Source: Flavobacteriaceae bacterium (GTDB taxonomy: Bacteria > Bacteroidota > Bacteroidia > Flavobacteriales > Flavobacteriaceae). From it: a stretch of DNA of 64,000 nt. Numbering within the stretch: position 1 is the first letter of the stretch; each line of letters starts with the position of its first letter. Positions 56,544 through 64,000 of this stretch are shown in pieces. Below the pieces are notes generated by a model, which did no database searches, was not told the DNA's origin, and worked only from the letters and a program-made list of their open reading frames with translations. The position numbers were made by a program, and so were the translations under genes. Location of the stretch: assembly GCA_024638165.1 (NCBI GenBank), contig JAHEKV010000004.1:224703-288702 (forward strand), written 5' to 3'.

Positions 56544-57860
56544 ATGGCATTACACTGGAAAATTGTTCTTGGGCTAGTATTAGGTCTTTTATTTGGGTTT
56601 GGAATGACCTTTTTCGATTTTGGACCTGCCTTTGTTTCTGATTGGGTTCAGCCATTCGGAACCATATTTGTCCGTCTTCTGAAGCTTATCGCTATTCCCC
56701 TGATTCTTGCCTCATTGGTGAAAGGGATTGCTGATCTGAAAGACATTTCTAAGTTTAAGAACATGGGAATCAGAACCTTTGTAACCTACATGATTACTAC
56801 CGTGGTAGCGATACTGATTGGTCTTAGTTTGGTGAATATTCTTCAGCCAGGAATTGGAATTTCAGACGAAACCGTTGCCAAATTGACAACCACCTACGCA
56901 AATGACTCTGGAGTGACTTCGAAGATTGCCACTGCCTCAGCTCAAAAGGATGCAAGTCCTTTACAGTTTATTGTAGACATGGTCCCTGATAACATCTTCT
57001 ATGCGATGTCTAACAATGGATTAATGCTTCAAGTAATCTTTTTCTCCATCTTATTTGCTATTTCGTTACTACTTATCGGAGAAAAAGCGGCTCAACCTAT
57101 CAAATCCTTTTTTGATTCACTCAATGAGGTCGTGTTGAAAATGGTAGATCTGATCATGCTTTTTGCGCCTTACGCAGTTTTTGCTTTATTGGCAAGTGTT
57201 GTTGTTTCCTCTTCTGATCCCGAATTACTATTAGCTTTATTGAAGTATGCTGGAGTGGTAGTCTTAGGTCTGTTTTTAATGATCGTTTTCTATCTCATCG
57301 TTATAGCAACCGTTGCTAAGAAGAGCCCACTTTGGTTCATTAAAAATATGAGCCCTGCTCAATTATTGGCTTTCTCCACATCATCCAGTGCTGCTACGCT
57401 TCCAGTAACCATGGAGCGTGTAGAGGAGCATATTGGTGTTGATAAAGAAGTGGCGAGTTTTGTCTTACCCGTTGGTGCTACCATTAACATGGACGGAAGT
57501 AGTCTGTATCAAGCGATCGCTGCCGTTTTTATTGCACAAGCACTTAGCTTTGATTTAACACTAGGTGATCAATTAACGATTATTTTTACCGCGCTATTGG
57601 CATCGATTGGAGCTGCCGCCGTACCTGGAGCAGGAATGGTAATGTTAGTAATCGTTCTAGAATCTGTTGGTTTTCCTGCAGATAAATTAGCGATTGGTTT
57701 GGCACTTATTTTCGCCGTGGATCGTCCACTAGATATGTGTAGAACCGTTGTGAACGTTACGGGTGATGCTACCGTTTCTGTTCTGGTTGCAAAGGCATTA
57801 GGCAAACTTGGTAATCCTAAGGTTAAAAATTGGGATGACCACTTAGATGAAGTGAACTAA
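56544..57860 (+). CDS. Dicarboxylate/amino acid:cation symporter (DAACS family)
   Basis: A 438-residue membrane symporter of the GltP/DctA family, taking up glutamate, aspartate or C4-dicarboxylates with sodium or protons. Motifs: the serine-rich re-entrant loop AFSTSSSAATLPVTMERVEE, the unwound NMDGSSLYQAIAAVFIAQ, and the substrate site DRPLDMCRTVVNVTGDA. The DxxxR/C.T pattern near the end decides substrate; the residue after DMCRT favours an acidic amino acid or dicarboxylate, but I cannot separate the two. The gene sits three bases after aroC and nine bases before the ATP-grasp gene, so it may supply that pathway's acidic substrate (inference). Confidence 0.93.
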   Translation: MALHWKIVLGLVLGLLFGFGMTFFDFGPAFVSDWVQPFGTIFVRLLKLIAIPLILASLVKGIADLKDISKFKNMGIRTFVTYMITTVVAILIGLSLVNILQPGIGISDETVAKLTTTYANDSGVTSKIATASAQKDASPLQFIVDMVPDNIFYAMSNNGLMLQVIFFSILFAISLLLIGEKAAQPIKSFFDSLNEVVLKMVDLIMLFAPYAVFALLASVVVSSSDPELLLALLKYAGVVVLGLFLMIVFYLIVIATVAKKSPLWFIKNMSPAQLLAFSTSSSAATLPVTMERVEEHIGVDKEVASFVLPVGATINMDGSSLYQAIAAVFIAQALSFDLTLGDQLTIIFTALLASIGAAAVPGAGMVMLVIVLESVGFPADKLAIGLALIFAVDRPLDMCRTVVNVTGDATVSVLVAKALGKLGNPKVKNWDDHLDEVN

Positions 57861-57869
57861 TTAGGTTTT

Positions 57870-58910
57870 ATGCACATATGTTTTTTAATGTATCCATGGG
57901 AGAATATTGTTCCCGACAAGGATACGACACTGACGATGATTCACGAATGTGTATCTCGTGGTCACAAAGTAGCTCTTTGTACCCCAGGCAATCTTACTAT
58001 TAGAGATAGTATCACCTCTGCCTTTTGCAATGTGATTCAACCTAAAGAAAAGATTAGTAATAATATCAAAGTTTTTTATAAGAATTGTTCTTTTAAAAGC
58101 CAGATGTTACCATTAGCGGGCTTTGATACGATCTTCATGAGAGCGAATCCACCCATGGATCTTTTAATGCTCAATTTTTTAGATTCAGTTAAAAACGATG
58201 TCTTTATTTTGAATTCAATTGAAGGATTAAGAGAAGCTAATAATAAACTTTATACAGCAGCCTTCAGTCATATTCATAATGACATCATTCCTAATACGCA
58301 GGTTTCTAAGAATAAAGAATACTTAGTCAAGCAAATTGAGGAAAGTAATGCAGATAGAATGATCTTAAAACCTCTTAACGGTTACGGAGGTTCTGGTGTT
58401 ATTCTCATTGAAAAATCGGCGATGAGTAATATTAACTCATTACTTGATTTTTATCTTTCGAATTCTGATGGATCGAGTAATTATGTGATTCTTCAAGAAT
58501 ATGTTGAAGGCGCTGAAAACGGAGATATTAGAATAATAATGCTTAATGGTGAACCAGTAGGGGCAGTACGCAGAAGACCCGCTGAGAAGGATCACCGTTC
58601 CAATTTGTCAGCCGGAGGTACTTATGAAAAGCACTCGCTCACTAGACAAGAAAAATTAATCTGTAAAAGAATAGGTCCGAAACTTGTTAAGGATGGATTA
58701 TATTTTGTCGGAATAGATGTTATCGGAGGTAAACTCATCGAGGTAAATGTAATGTCACCAGGAGGTGTTGTTCCAGTAAATAAAATGAATAAGACCAAAA
58801 TTCAGAAGTTGGTGGTTGATTTTATTGAAGATAAGGTCAACGAGATGGTCTACAAGATTGATAGAAGATCTCGTTTAAGAAATCAGGTTCAACAGTCCTC
58901 TGATCGTTAA
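57870..58910 (+). CDS. ATP-grasp ligase similar to glutathione synthetase
   Basis: A 346-residue ATP-grasp enzyme of GshB type. It has an N-terminal substrate domain (IRANPP-like FMRANPPMDLL at about 89-99), the ATP-binding core RMILKPLNGYGGSGVILIEK (about 163-182), the DIRIIMLNGEPVGAVRRRP strand (219-237), the small loop NLSAGGTYE, and the metal ligands in GIDVIGGKLIEVNVMSPGG (281-299). ATP-grasp enzymes of this group join a carboxyl group to an amine. Free glutathione is rare in Bacteroidota and no gshA is here, so the product may be another peptide or a modified macromolecule. It is followed by two partner genes in tight succession. Confidence 0.9.
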   Translation: MHICFLMYPWENIVPDKDTTLTMIHECVSRGHKVALCTPGNLTIRDSITSAFCNVIQPKEKISNNIKVFYKNCSFKSQMLPLAGFDTIFMRANPPMDLLMLNFLDSVKNDVFILNSIEGLREANNKLYTAAFSHIHNDIIPNTQVSKNKEYLVKQIEESNADRMILKPLNGYGGSGVILIEKSAMSNINSLLDFYLSNSDGSSNYVILQEYVEGAENGDIRIIMLNGEPVGAVRRRPAEKDHRSNLSAGGTYEKHSLTRQEKLICKRIGPKLVKDGLYFVGIDVIGGKLIEVNVMSPGGVVPVNKMNKTKIQKLVVDFIEDKVNEMVYKIDRRSRLRNQVQQSSDR

Positions 58911-58913
58911 GTA

Positions 58914-59723
58914 ATGATACTTGAACGGTTGACGATCGAAGAAATCATTGATTCTCTAGAGAATCAAAGGTTTTTTAAGGCTGTGGATGATCAGTATGGC
59001 TTTTATATCAAGGTTGAAAGCTATACCGATCGAATAGCCACGGCAATACATGATGGTCACCAACTAAGACTAGATCTAAAGGATAACTGCTTGCTTACCG
59101 ATGATGAGAGGCTTTATGAAGAAGATCCTTTTACCGCCTTTTTCATTAAGGATCAACCAATAGTGATTAAAGGTCTAGATAGTCGTTTCGAATACGATTT
59201 GAACAGAGTATTTGAAGATGCTATCTATGAAACAGCTTGGGGTAAACAGGTTTGGAAAACGCCACTAACTGAAGAACAAACAAATCTTAGTAGAGAAAAA
59301 TATCAACGTTTTTATCGAGTAGTTGATGCCTTGTTAGGAAAACTATCCAGTATGCATGAAGCACCAATTATGGTCTATGATATTCATAGCTACAATTACC
59401 AGAGATGGGAAAGAAAAGTACCCGAATTAAACGTGGGTACATCCATGCTGGATCGTACGAAATGGAAGAAACAAATCGACAACTATCTATTAGCTTTGGA
59501 GTTCAGTTTTCCTACTTTTTGGGTTGCTGAGAATAATACTTTTTATGGTAAAGGTGGTTTTCTAGGGCATATTCAAAAAAACTTCGATAACGTTCTTGTT
59601 TTAGCTACAGAATTCAGCAAATATTACTGTGATGAGCTTACAGGGAGGTTTTATTGGGAGCAGCTTGAAGACACTAGAAGAAGATTAAACTCTTGTTTTA
59701 TAAAACATGATACGAGTTTCTAA
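58914..59723 (+). CDS. N-formylglutamate amidohydrolase-like protein
   Basis: A 269-residue member of the FGase family. Matches: ATAIHDGHQLRLDL (residues 42-55, zinc-site histidines 46 and 49), EEDPFTAFF (69-77), LDSRFEYDLNR (88-98) and VYDIHSYN (154-161). Family enzymes hydrolyse N-formylglutamate or similar N-acyl and amide bonds. No other histidine-degradation gene is in the window, so a role in that pathway is unlikely here. It starts three bases after the ATP-grasp gene, and its last 17 bases overlap the next gene, so translation is coupled. Probably a modifier or trimmer in the same pathway as its neighbours (inference). Confidence 0.85.
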   Translation: MILERLTIEEIIDSLENQRFFKAVDDQYGFYIKVESYTDRIATAIHDGHQLRLDLKDNCLLTDDERLYEEDPFTAFFIKDQPIVIKGLDSRFEYDLNRVFEDAIYETAWGKQVWKTPLTEEQTNLSREKYQRFYRVVDALLGKLSSMHEAPIMVYDIHSYNYQRWERKVPELNVGTSMLDRTKWKKQIDNYLLALEFSFPTFWVAENNTFYGKGGFLGHIQKNFDNVLVLATEFSKYYCDELTGRFYWEQLEDTRRRLNSCFIKHDTSF

Positions 59724-60870
59724 AGCTATAGAACAAATTGCTCCTCGGCTTTATCAGTGTGATCAAAAATTGCATCAACTCTTGTCAAAGCTAGAACTGT
59801 TGCAATATATTAACCCAATAAACAGTGAGAAAGAGCGGTTAAAGTTTTACAGGAGTCGCTATTACTACGAGCCAGATTTTAGGTATCCGAAATGTCAGCA
59901 TAATCTTTCAAAGATTCGAAAGCAGTTGAATAGCATAAAGGTTCACAAGATTGAGCATCCTATTGCGCAGCATTTATACGAACAGACCATTTGGTATTTT
60001 AATGGAATATTAGATTGTATTTCTACGGTAGGGCAGGGAAGACTATTTTTAAATTCAAGCTTGAAAATCTTTGGAACCTCGAGTCACTCCGAACTACAGT
60101 TCGCCCATCGAATTTTAGAGAAGACTTCATCTGATCAAGTGTCAGATCATCTCGTTTTTAGCACCAATGACGCCGTGGAGTACATGAAGGAGTACAACAA
60201 AAATTACGGATTTGATGTAGCTGTTGAAAGGGTAACTCATATCACCTCTAAGGCAATGGTAAGCAATCGATTACCTGCGGTTTTCTTGAGGAAGAATCAA
60301 AAGTTTTCAGAGAACGAGTTGATTGCGTTGGCGAATCACGAGATCGGAGTACATTTAGTCACAACCTTTAATGCTAAGAATCAACCTCTTAAGATCTATG
60401 AGTATGGAACTCCATTCAATGTAGAATCTCAGGAAGGTCTAGCTGTACTTTCAGAGTATTATAGTGGCAGTTTAACTCTTACTAGACTTAGAGAATTGGC
60501 GCTAAGAGTGATTCTCGCCGATCGAGTAGTGAAAGACTATTCTTTTTCCTCGAGTTTTGATTTACTCCTCACTACCTATGGATTAGATAGAGATACTGCC
60601 TTTAAAATGGTTACTAGACTATATAGGGGCGGAGGTTTTACCAAGGATCGACTCTACCTGAGTGGTTTATATCAATTATTAACCTACGGAAACGATTTAC
60701 CATTAGATTGGCTATTAGCGGGTAAAACTTCTCTGGCCTATGTTGATCTTATTCAAGAAATCGGCGATGATATTCCGATAATACAACCTCTTAAGTATCA
60801 ATCCATAAGCTTCAATCAGAATTTAGGATTGGGTACTGAGGTGGATCATATTCTAAAGGCTTGCATCTAG
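59707..60870 (+). CDS. QEGLA-motif (DUF1704/MATCAP-like) metallopeptidase
   Basis: A 387-residue protein of the DUF1704 family, named in databases after the QEGLA motif. The zinc-binding HExxxH is HEIGVH (residues 211-216) and the third ligand is in SQEGLAVLSEYYSG (glutamate 243). Established knowledge: the human member MATCAP uses a HExxxH site of this kind to remove the C-terminal tyrosine from tubulin. The bacterial substrates are unknown. A long N-terminal helical region (about 1-110) precedes the peptidase part. It ends the aroC-symporter-ligase-FGase run, and its stop is four bases from the convergent DUF393 gene. The functional pairing with the ATP-grasp ligase is inferred from order and overlap. 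Confidence 0.88.
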   Translation: MIRVSKAIEQIAPRLYQCDQKLHQLLSKLELLQYINPINSEKERLKFYRSRYYYEPDFRYPKCQHNLSKIRKQLNSIKVHKIEHPIAQHLYEQTIWYFNGILDCISTVGQGRLFLNSSLKIFGTSSHSELQFAHRILEKTSSDQVSDHLVFSTNDAVEYMKEYNKNYGFDVAVERVTHITSKAMVSNRLPAVFLRKNQKFSENELIALANHEIGVHLVTTFNAKNQPLKIYEYGTPFNVESQEGLAVLSEYYSGSLTLTRLRELALRVILADRVVKDYSFSSSFDLLLTTYGLDRDTAFKMVTRLYRGGGFTKDRLYLSGLYQLLTYGNDLPLDWLLAGKTSLAYVDLIQEIGDDIPIIQPLKYQSISFNQNLGLGTEVDHILKACI

Positions 60871-60874
60871 AATA

Positions 60875-61291
60875 CTAGAGTATAAGTCGATCCTCAAAAG
60901 AATCTTTATAGGTGATATTGCATTCTTTTATTTCCCTTCTTCGATTGGATGCAATAAGTCGATAAAATAGATTAATCAGCCATTCTGGAGCAATCCATAA
61001 AAGAACACCTAAGATAAGTGGTAAACCTTTCAGATTTTTACCTATCAATTTTAGGGCTTTGGCTTCTTGGTACCATAGAGCGCCAGGCCTAAAATAGAGA
61101 ATGGACTGCTGAAAAAGTTCAATTCCTAAACCCCGTTCTATCGCCCATGAAGCCGCTATAGTTGAATGTGCTGAAATCAAAATAAAAACACCTTCAGTAT
61201 CCCATTGGAGAATTTTCCTTGCCCATTTGGAACACATAGGGCAATGACTGTCAAAAAAGACATAATGACGATTCTCTTGAAATCTCACCAA
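60875..61291 (-). CDS. DUF393 (DCC) thiol-disulfide oxidoreductase-like protein
   Basis: A 138-residue protein of the DCC/DUF393 family: YVFFDSHCPMCSKWARKILQWD at the start carries the thioredoxin-like CxxC (Cys-Pro-Met-Cys). A later hydrophobic stretch (about 85-105, with LPLILGVLLWIAPEWLINLFYRL) suits the family's membrane-associated end. Redox activity is predicted but not shown for most members. No ATG exists near the start; TTG at 61289-61291 or GTG at 61286-61288 must serve. The TTG falls three bases after the mutS2 stop, so it is co-transcribed with mutS2. Confidence 0.85.
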   Translation of the reverse strand: MVRFQENRHYVFFDSHCPMCSKWARKILQWDTEGVFILISAHSTIAASWAIERGLGIELFQQSILYFRPGALWYQEAKALKLIGKNLKGLPLILGVLLWIAPEWLINLFYRLIASNRRREIKECNITYKDSFEDRLIL

Positions 61292-61294
61292 TTC

Positions 61295-63451
61295 TTAAAC
61301 CTTATTCAATTTCTCAAGTGCTGCTTTGGTAGTAAACATACCGTAATTCACCGTAGCTATTCCTTTTTCTATTTGGTCGATAGTTCCTGTTGATCGACTA
61401 TCCTCGAGTCTTACACGATCTCCAACTTTTAAATCAACGGGTTTTGGTAAGATTTTTTTTGGCGCTTTTTTCTTGGTAGTCGCCTCTTTAACCTTAACGG
61501 TTTCGACCGCTTCTTTAATTTCTGATGTTAGTGTCTTTTTTTCGACACGTTCCTTTTTAATGACGGCTGTAGCTTTCTTTTTACGCTTACTGTTCTCAGT
61601 TTCTACTAATCGAAGAAAACCAGATACCAAATTTCTTTTTTTCTGATCCTGAAAGTATTTTTCTGATAACTCATCAACCTTTTCACCTAGTTGAATCATT
61701 TTGCTGTGATACTCGTAAAGCTTTTGATACGATTTAAGCTTTTCTTCAAGTTTACTATTCAAACGTTCTAATTTCTCGCTTTCTTGGGAAGCTTTTTGAG
61801 CCTCCTTGCTCAAACGATCCTCGGTTTTGGTGATTTTCGATCGTTCTTTTTGAAGCTTAGCAATAGTGGCATCAAAACGAACCTTACCTTTTTCAATTTT
61901 CTTTTTTGCGCGGTTAATTAAACTGTAGGGTATTCCGTTTTTCTGTGCTACTTCAAAGGTGAATGAACTACCCGCTTCACCAAGCACCAATTGATAGGTG
62001 GGTTCAAGGGTACGATTATCAAATAGCATATTCGCATTAGAGGCATATTCAAGCTCATTTGCTAACAGTTTTAAGTTTGAATAGTGCGTTGTAATCACCC
62101 CGTAAGATTCTTTCTCATAAAAGGTCTCTAAAAACGTCTCTGCAAGTGCTCCTCCTAACTCTGGATCAGAACCGGTACCAAATTCATCGATAAGAAACAA
62201 AGTTGAATCATTACATTTTTTCAAAAATTGATTCATATTCTTTAGTCGATAACTGTAGGTACTTAAATGATTTTCAATGGATTGATTATCACCAATATCG
62301 GTTAAAAAACGACCAAAGATGCAAACGGTACTATTTCGGTGCACAGGAATGAGGATTCCAGCCTGCACCATTAGTTGTAATAAACCAACCGTTTTTAGTG
62401 TAATACTTTTTCCTCCCGCATTTGGTCCAGAAATTACGATGATCCTATTCTCAGGATGTAATTGAATACTTTGAGGAAAGGTTTCTTTTTTTTCCTGTTT
62501 GTTTTGAAGATATAAAAGCGGATGAAAGGCGTCCTTTAAATGTAAACTACGATTGGTGTTCAATCGTGGTTTTATACCGTTAATATCTCGTGCAAACTTG
62601 GCTTTTGCAGCTATTAAATCGATGCTTACAAGATAGTCTTGAAATTTTATTAGATCTGGTTTAAAAGGTCTAATCGTATCTGTTAAAACGATTAGAATTC
62701 TCCTAATTTCTTCGGTTTCCTCATACTCTAAATCGGCGAGTTCTCTGACATAACGTTGAGTCGACTCAGGTACGATATATACGATTGATCCTGTTTTAGA
62801 GGATCCCATGAGTGTGCCTTTAACTTTCTTACGATAAGTCGCTTTAACAGCTAGTACACGTCGGTTGTCTATAAAGGATTCTTTAATATCATCTAGGTAG
62901 TCATTAGATAAAGCAGAGGATAGTGCAGCCCCAAAACTTTGATTGATTTTTGATCGAACCTCTGCCATTTGTCTTCGTAGATCAGCTAGGGCAGGGGAGG
63001 CCGTATTTTTGATTTCACCGAATCGATCAACGATAAGATCAATTTCCTTTTTCAAAAAAGAAAGATCCTCCAAAGGTTCGCTTTGAGTGTTTAGGGTAGG
63101 GTAGTACTCTTTAAATTTTTTAAAAAATTTCTGATGTCCTTTAACTTGATCGACAATACTTGCAATCTTTTTGAATCCAGCAGGTTCTATGGCGGTATTT
63201 TCAATACTCAGTAAACGGAGTTCACCGTCGATTGCATCAAAGCCATGATTGGGTATGACATTATCGTTCTCAAAGGAACTGAGGTATTCAGAAGTTTTAT
63301 TCAGAGACTCTTCAATAGTTTCAAAATCACTGGAAACCTCAAGATTATAGGCAACTTCTTTTCCTTTGTCTGTATTACATCTTACCGAAACTTGATAACA
63401 AATCTTATCAAATTCGAGGTCTTGTAATGCTTTTTTAAATAATGAATTCAT
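61295..63451 (-). CDS. mutS2: MutS2-type ATPase without Smr domain
   Basis: A 718-residue MutS2 protein: N-terminal helical core, then the ATPase with Walker A SGPNAGGKSITLKTVGLLQ, LSTYSYRLKNMNQFL and the Walker B LFLIDEFGTGSDPELGGALAE. A long coiled coil (about 510-620, the nuclease-connector region) and a KOW-like end (KVGDRVRLEDSRSTGTIDQIEKG) follow. MutS2 acts on collided ribosomes and on recombination junctions. Ordinary MutS2 ends with an Smr endonuclease domain; this protein stops after the KOW-like segment and has none, as I believe is common in Flavobacteria. A promoter element lies nine bases upstream. Confidence 0.93.
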   Translation of the reverse strand: MNSLFKKALQDLEFDKICYQVSVRCNTDKGKEVAYNLEVSSDFETIEESLNKTSEYLSSFENDNVIPNHGFDAIDGELRLLSIENTAIEPAGFKKIASIVDQVKGHQKFFKKFKEYYPTLNTQSEPLEDLSFLKKEIDLIVDRFGEIKNTASPALADLRRQMAEVRSKINQSFGAALSSALSNDYLDDIKESFIDNRRVLAVKATYRKKVKGTLMGSSKTGSIVYIVPESTQRYVRELADLEYEETEEIRRILIVLTDTIRPFKPDLIKFQDYLVSIDLIAAKAKFARDINGIKPRLNTNRSLHLKDAFHPLLYLQNKQEKKETFPQSIQLHPENRIIVISGPNAGGKSITLKTVGLLQLMVQAGILIPVHRNSTVCIFGRFLTDIGDNQSIENHLSTYSYRLKNMNQFLKKCNDSTLFLIDEFGTGSDPELGGALAETFLETFYEKESYGVITTHYSNLKLLANELEYASNANMLFDNRTLEPTYQLVLGEAGSSFTFEVAQKNGIPYSLINRAKKKIEKGKVRFDATIAKLQKERSKITKTEDRLSKEAQKASQESEKLERLNSKLEEKLKSYQKLYEYHSKMIQLGEKVDELSEKYFQDQKKRNLVSGFLRLVETENSKRKKKATAVIKKERVEKKTLTSEIKEAVETVKVKEATTKKKAPKKILPKPVDLKVGDRVRLEDSRSTGTIDQIEKGIATVNYGMFTTKAALEKLNKV

Positions 63452-63459
63452 AGCTTATA

Positions 63460-63467
63460 CAAAGATA
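63460..63467 (-). promoter_or_regulatory. -7 element before mutS2
   Basis: On the minus strand this reads TATCTTTG, matching TAnnTTTG. The mutS2 ATG lies nine bases downstream, so the leader is almost absent. A similar TATCTTTA on the plus strand (63479-63486) precedes ung and differs from consensus in its last base. Confidence 0.55.
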
Positions 63468-63487
63468 GGATGAATACTTATCTTTAA

Positions 63488-64000
63488 ATGATGTTTGACT
63501 TACCGAATAACGATTGGGATAATTTCGTCACCGCTGAATTTGAAAAGGATTACTTTCAATCCCTTGAAAAAGACTTGATTTCAGCCTATCAAAAAAGTTC
63601 TATTTTTCCTCCAAAAGAACTGGTTTTAAGAGCTTTCGCGCTTTGTTCATTAAATAACCTGTCTGTGGTGATTGTTGGGCAAGACCCTTATCCACAACCA
63701 GGATATGCAGAAGGTCTTTCGTTTTCAGTGAAAAATGGCATCCGACCACCAGCCTCTCTTAAAAACATACTGATTGAAAGTGAAAATCATCCGAACCAAG
63801 TTAATCCTAGTTTAGTGCCATGGGCTGAACAGGGGGTTCTACTATTAAATCGAACGTTAACTGTTCAGAAGGGAGCGCCTAATAGCCACTCAAAGTTAGG
63901 TTGGCAAAACTTTACCCTCAACTGTATCGATTACATTAACGAGCGAAAAGAAAATGTAGTTTTTATGTTATGGGGAGCTGCAGCTATAACTTTAGAGAAG
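63488..64000 (+). CDS. ung: Uracil-DNA glycosylase, partial (3' end outside window)
   Basis: The first 171 codons of a family 1 uracil-DNA glycosylase, which removes uracil from DNA to start base excision repair. It starts MMFDLPNNDWDNFV; ATG at 63488 or 63491. Motif A reads VIVGQDPYPQPGYAEGLSFSV, with the catalytic Asp and Tyr and a proline where many enzymes have histidine. The segments PASLKNI, PWAEQGVLLLNRTLTV and VVFMLWGAAA are also typical. The window ends just after the LWG segment, before the final catalytic HPSPLS loop, so completeness cannot be judged. It is divergent from mutS2 with 36 bases between starts. Confidence 0.95.
   Translation, partial: MMFDLPNNDWDNFVTAEFEKDYFQSLEKDLISAYQKSSIFPPKELVLRAFALCSLNNLSVVIVGQDPYPQPGYAEGLSFSVKNGIRPPASLKNILIESENHPNQVNPSLVPWAEQGVLLLNRTLTVQKGAPNSHSKLGWQNFTLNCIDYINERKENVVFMLWGAAAITLEK

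Noticed and set aside
57870-58910. Straight assignment as glutathione synthetase
   Set aside because: No gshA is present and the partners are not glutathione genes, so the specific name would overstate the evidence.
58914-59723. FGase-like gene as part of histidine degradation (HutG)
   Set aside because: No hutH, hutU or hutI is near; the neighbours are a ligase and a metallopeptidase.

Overview
The window is a 64 kb piece of a chromosome from a low-GC member of the Bacteroidota, most likely order Flavobacteriales. The evidence is the Bacteroidota-type -7 promoter element (TAnnTTTG) before several genes, a fused E1 alpha/beta 2-oxo acid dehydrogenase, a lone HsdR-N nuclease-fold gene next to holA, a RibB with a dead GTP cyclohydrolase II half, a MutS2 without a Smr domain, and many proteins with signal peptides or lipoboxes typical of the group. 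The genus cannot be fixed from sequence alone. I see no phage, insertion sequence, CRISPR array or integron; the window is almost entirely housekeeping DNA, about 95% coding.

Layout. 1-8.3 kb: ABC-F ATPase, an unknown membrane protein, a panB-rluA-pheT run on the minus strand, an NTF2-like secreted protein and serine dehydratase. 8.3-12.2 kb: dnaK behind a palindromic operator, tRNA-Ser(UGA), a 1-Cys-type peroxiredoxin and an outer-membrane barrel protein. 12.2-21 kb: a TIM-barrel lipoprotein, a TauE/SafE permease, then a minus-strand operon nhaC-ftsK-lolA-lptF/G-ribB (cell division and envelope biogenesis). 21-31.4 kb: lpd-tilS-dsbD and a degenerate ComM-like ATPase, facing an M20 peptidase-coiled coil-recG operon. 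31.4-37.2 kb: UvrD/PcrA helicase, OmpA lipoprotein, glycosyltransferase, HsdR-N protein and holA. 37.2-48.5 kb: fused E1, a catalytically dead M1-like protein with an apparent beta-barrel, a LOG-family protein, uvrA, a LexA/S24-type repressor divergent from uvrA, and gamma-glutamyltransferase. 48.6-55.3 kb: phosphohexomutase, a lipid A-type acyltransferase, rhomboid protease, a FAD/Fe-S oxidoreductase and an LpxH-like phosphatase. 55.4-60.9 kb: an apparent operon aroC-dicarboxylate symporter-ATP-grasp ligase-N-formylglutamate amidohydrolase-like-QEGLA metallopeptidase. 60.9-64 kb: DUF393 protein, mutS2 and the start of ung.

How genes work together. DNA repair and replication genes recur (recG, uvrD, holA, uvrA, mutS2, ung); uvrA shares its control region with an S24 repressor and two similar dyad sites there look like operators. 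Envelope genes (lolA, lptF/G, lpxL-like, lpxH-like, ompA) fit a Gram-negative outer membrane. Gene ends are packed very tightly: several convergent pairs share stop-codon bases.

The best candidate for an undescribed system is the three-gene block 57870-60870: an ATP-grasp ligase resembling glutathione synthetase, an N-formylglutamate amidohydrolase-like protein, and a DUF1704/QEGLA protein carrying HExxxH plus QEGLA, the signature shared with the eukaryotic detyrosinase MATCAP. A ligase and a carboxypeptidase-like enzyme in one translationally coupled operon suggest addition and removal of an amino acid from some substrate; this is inference.
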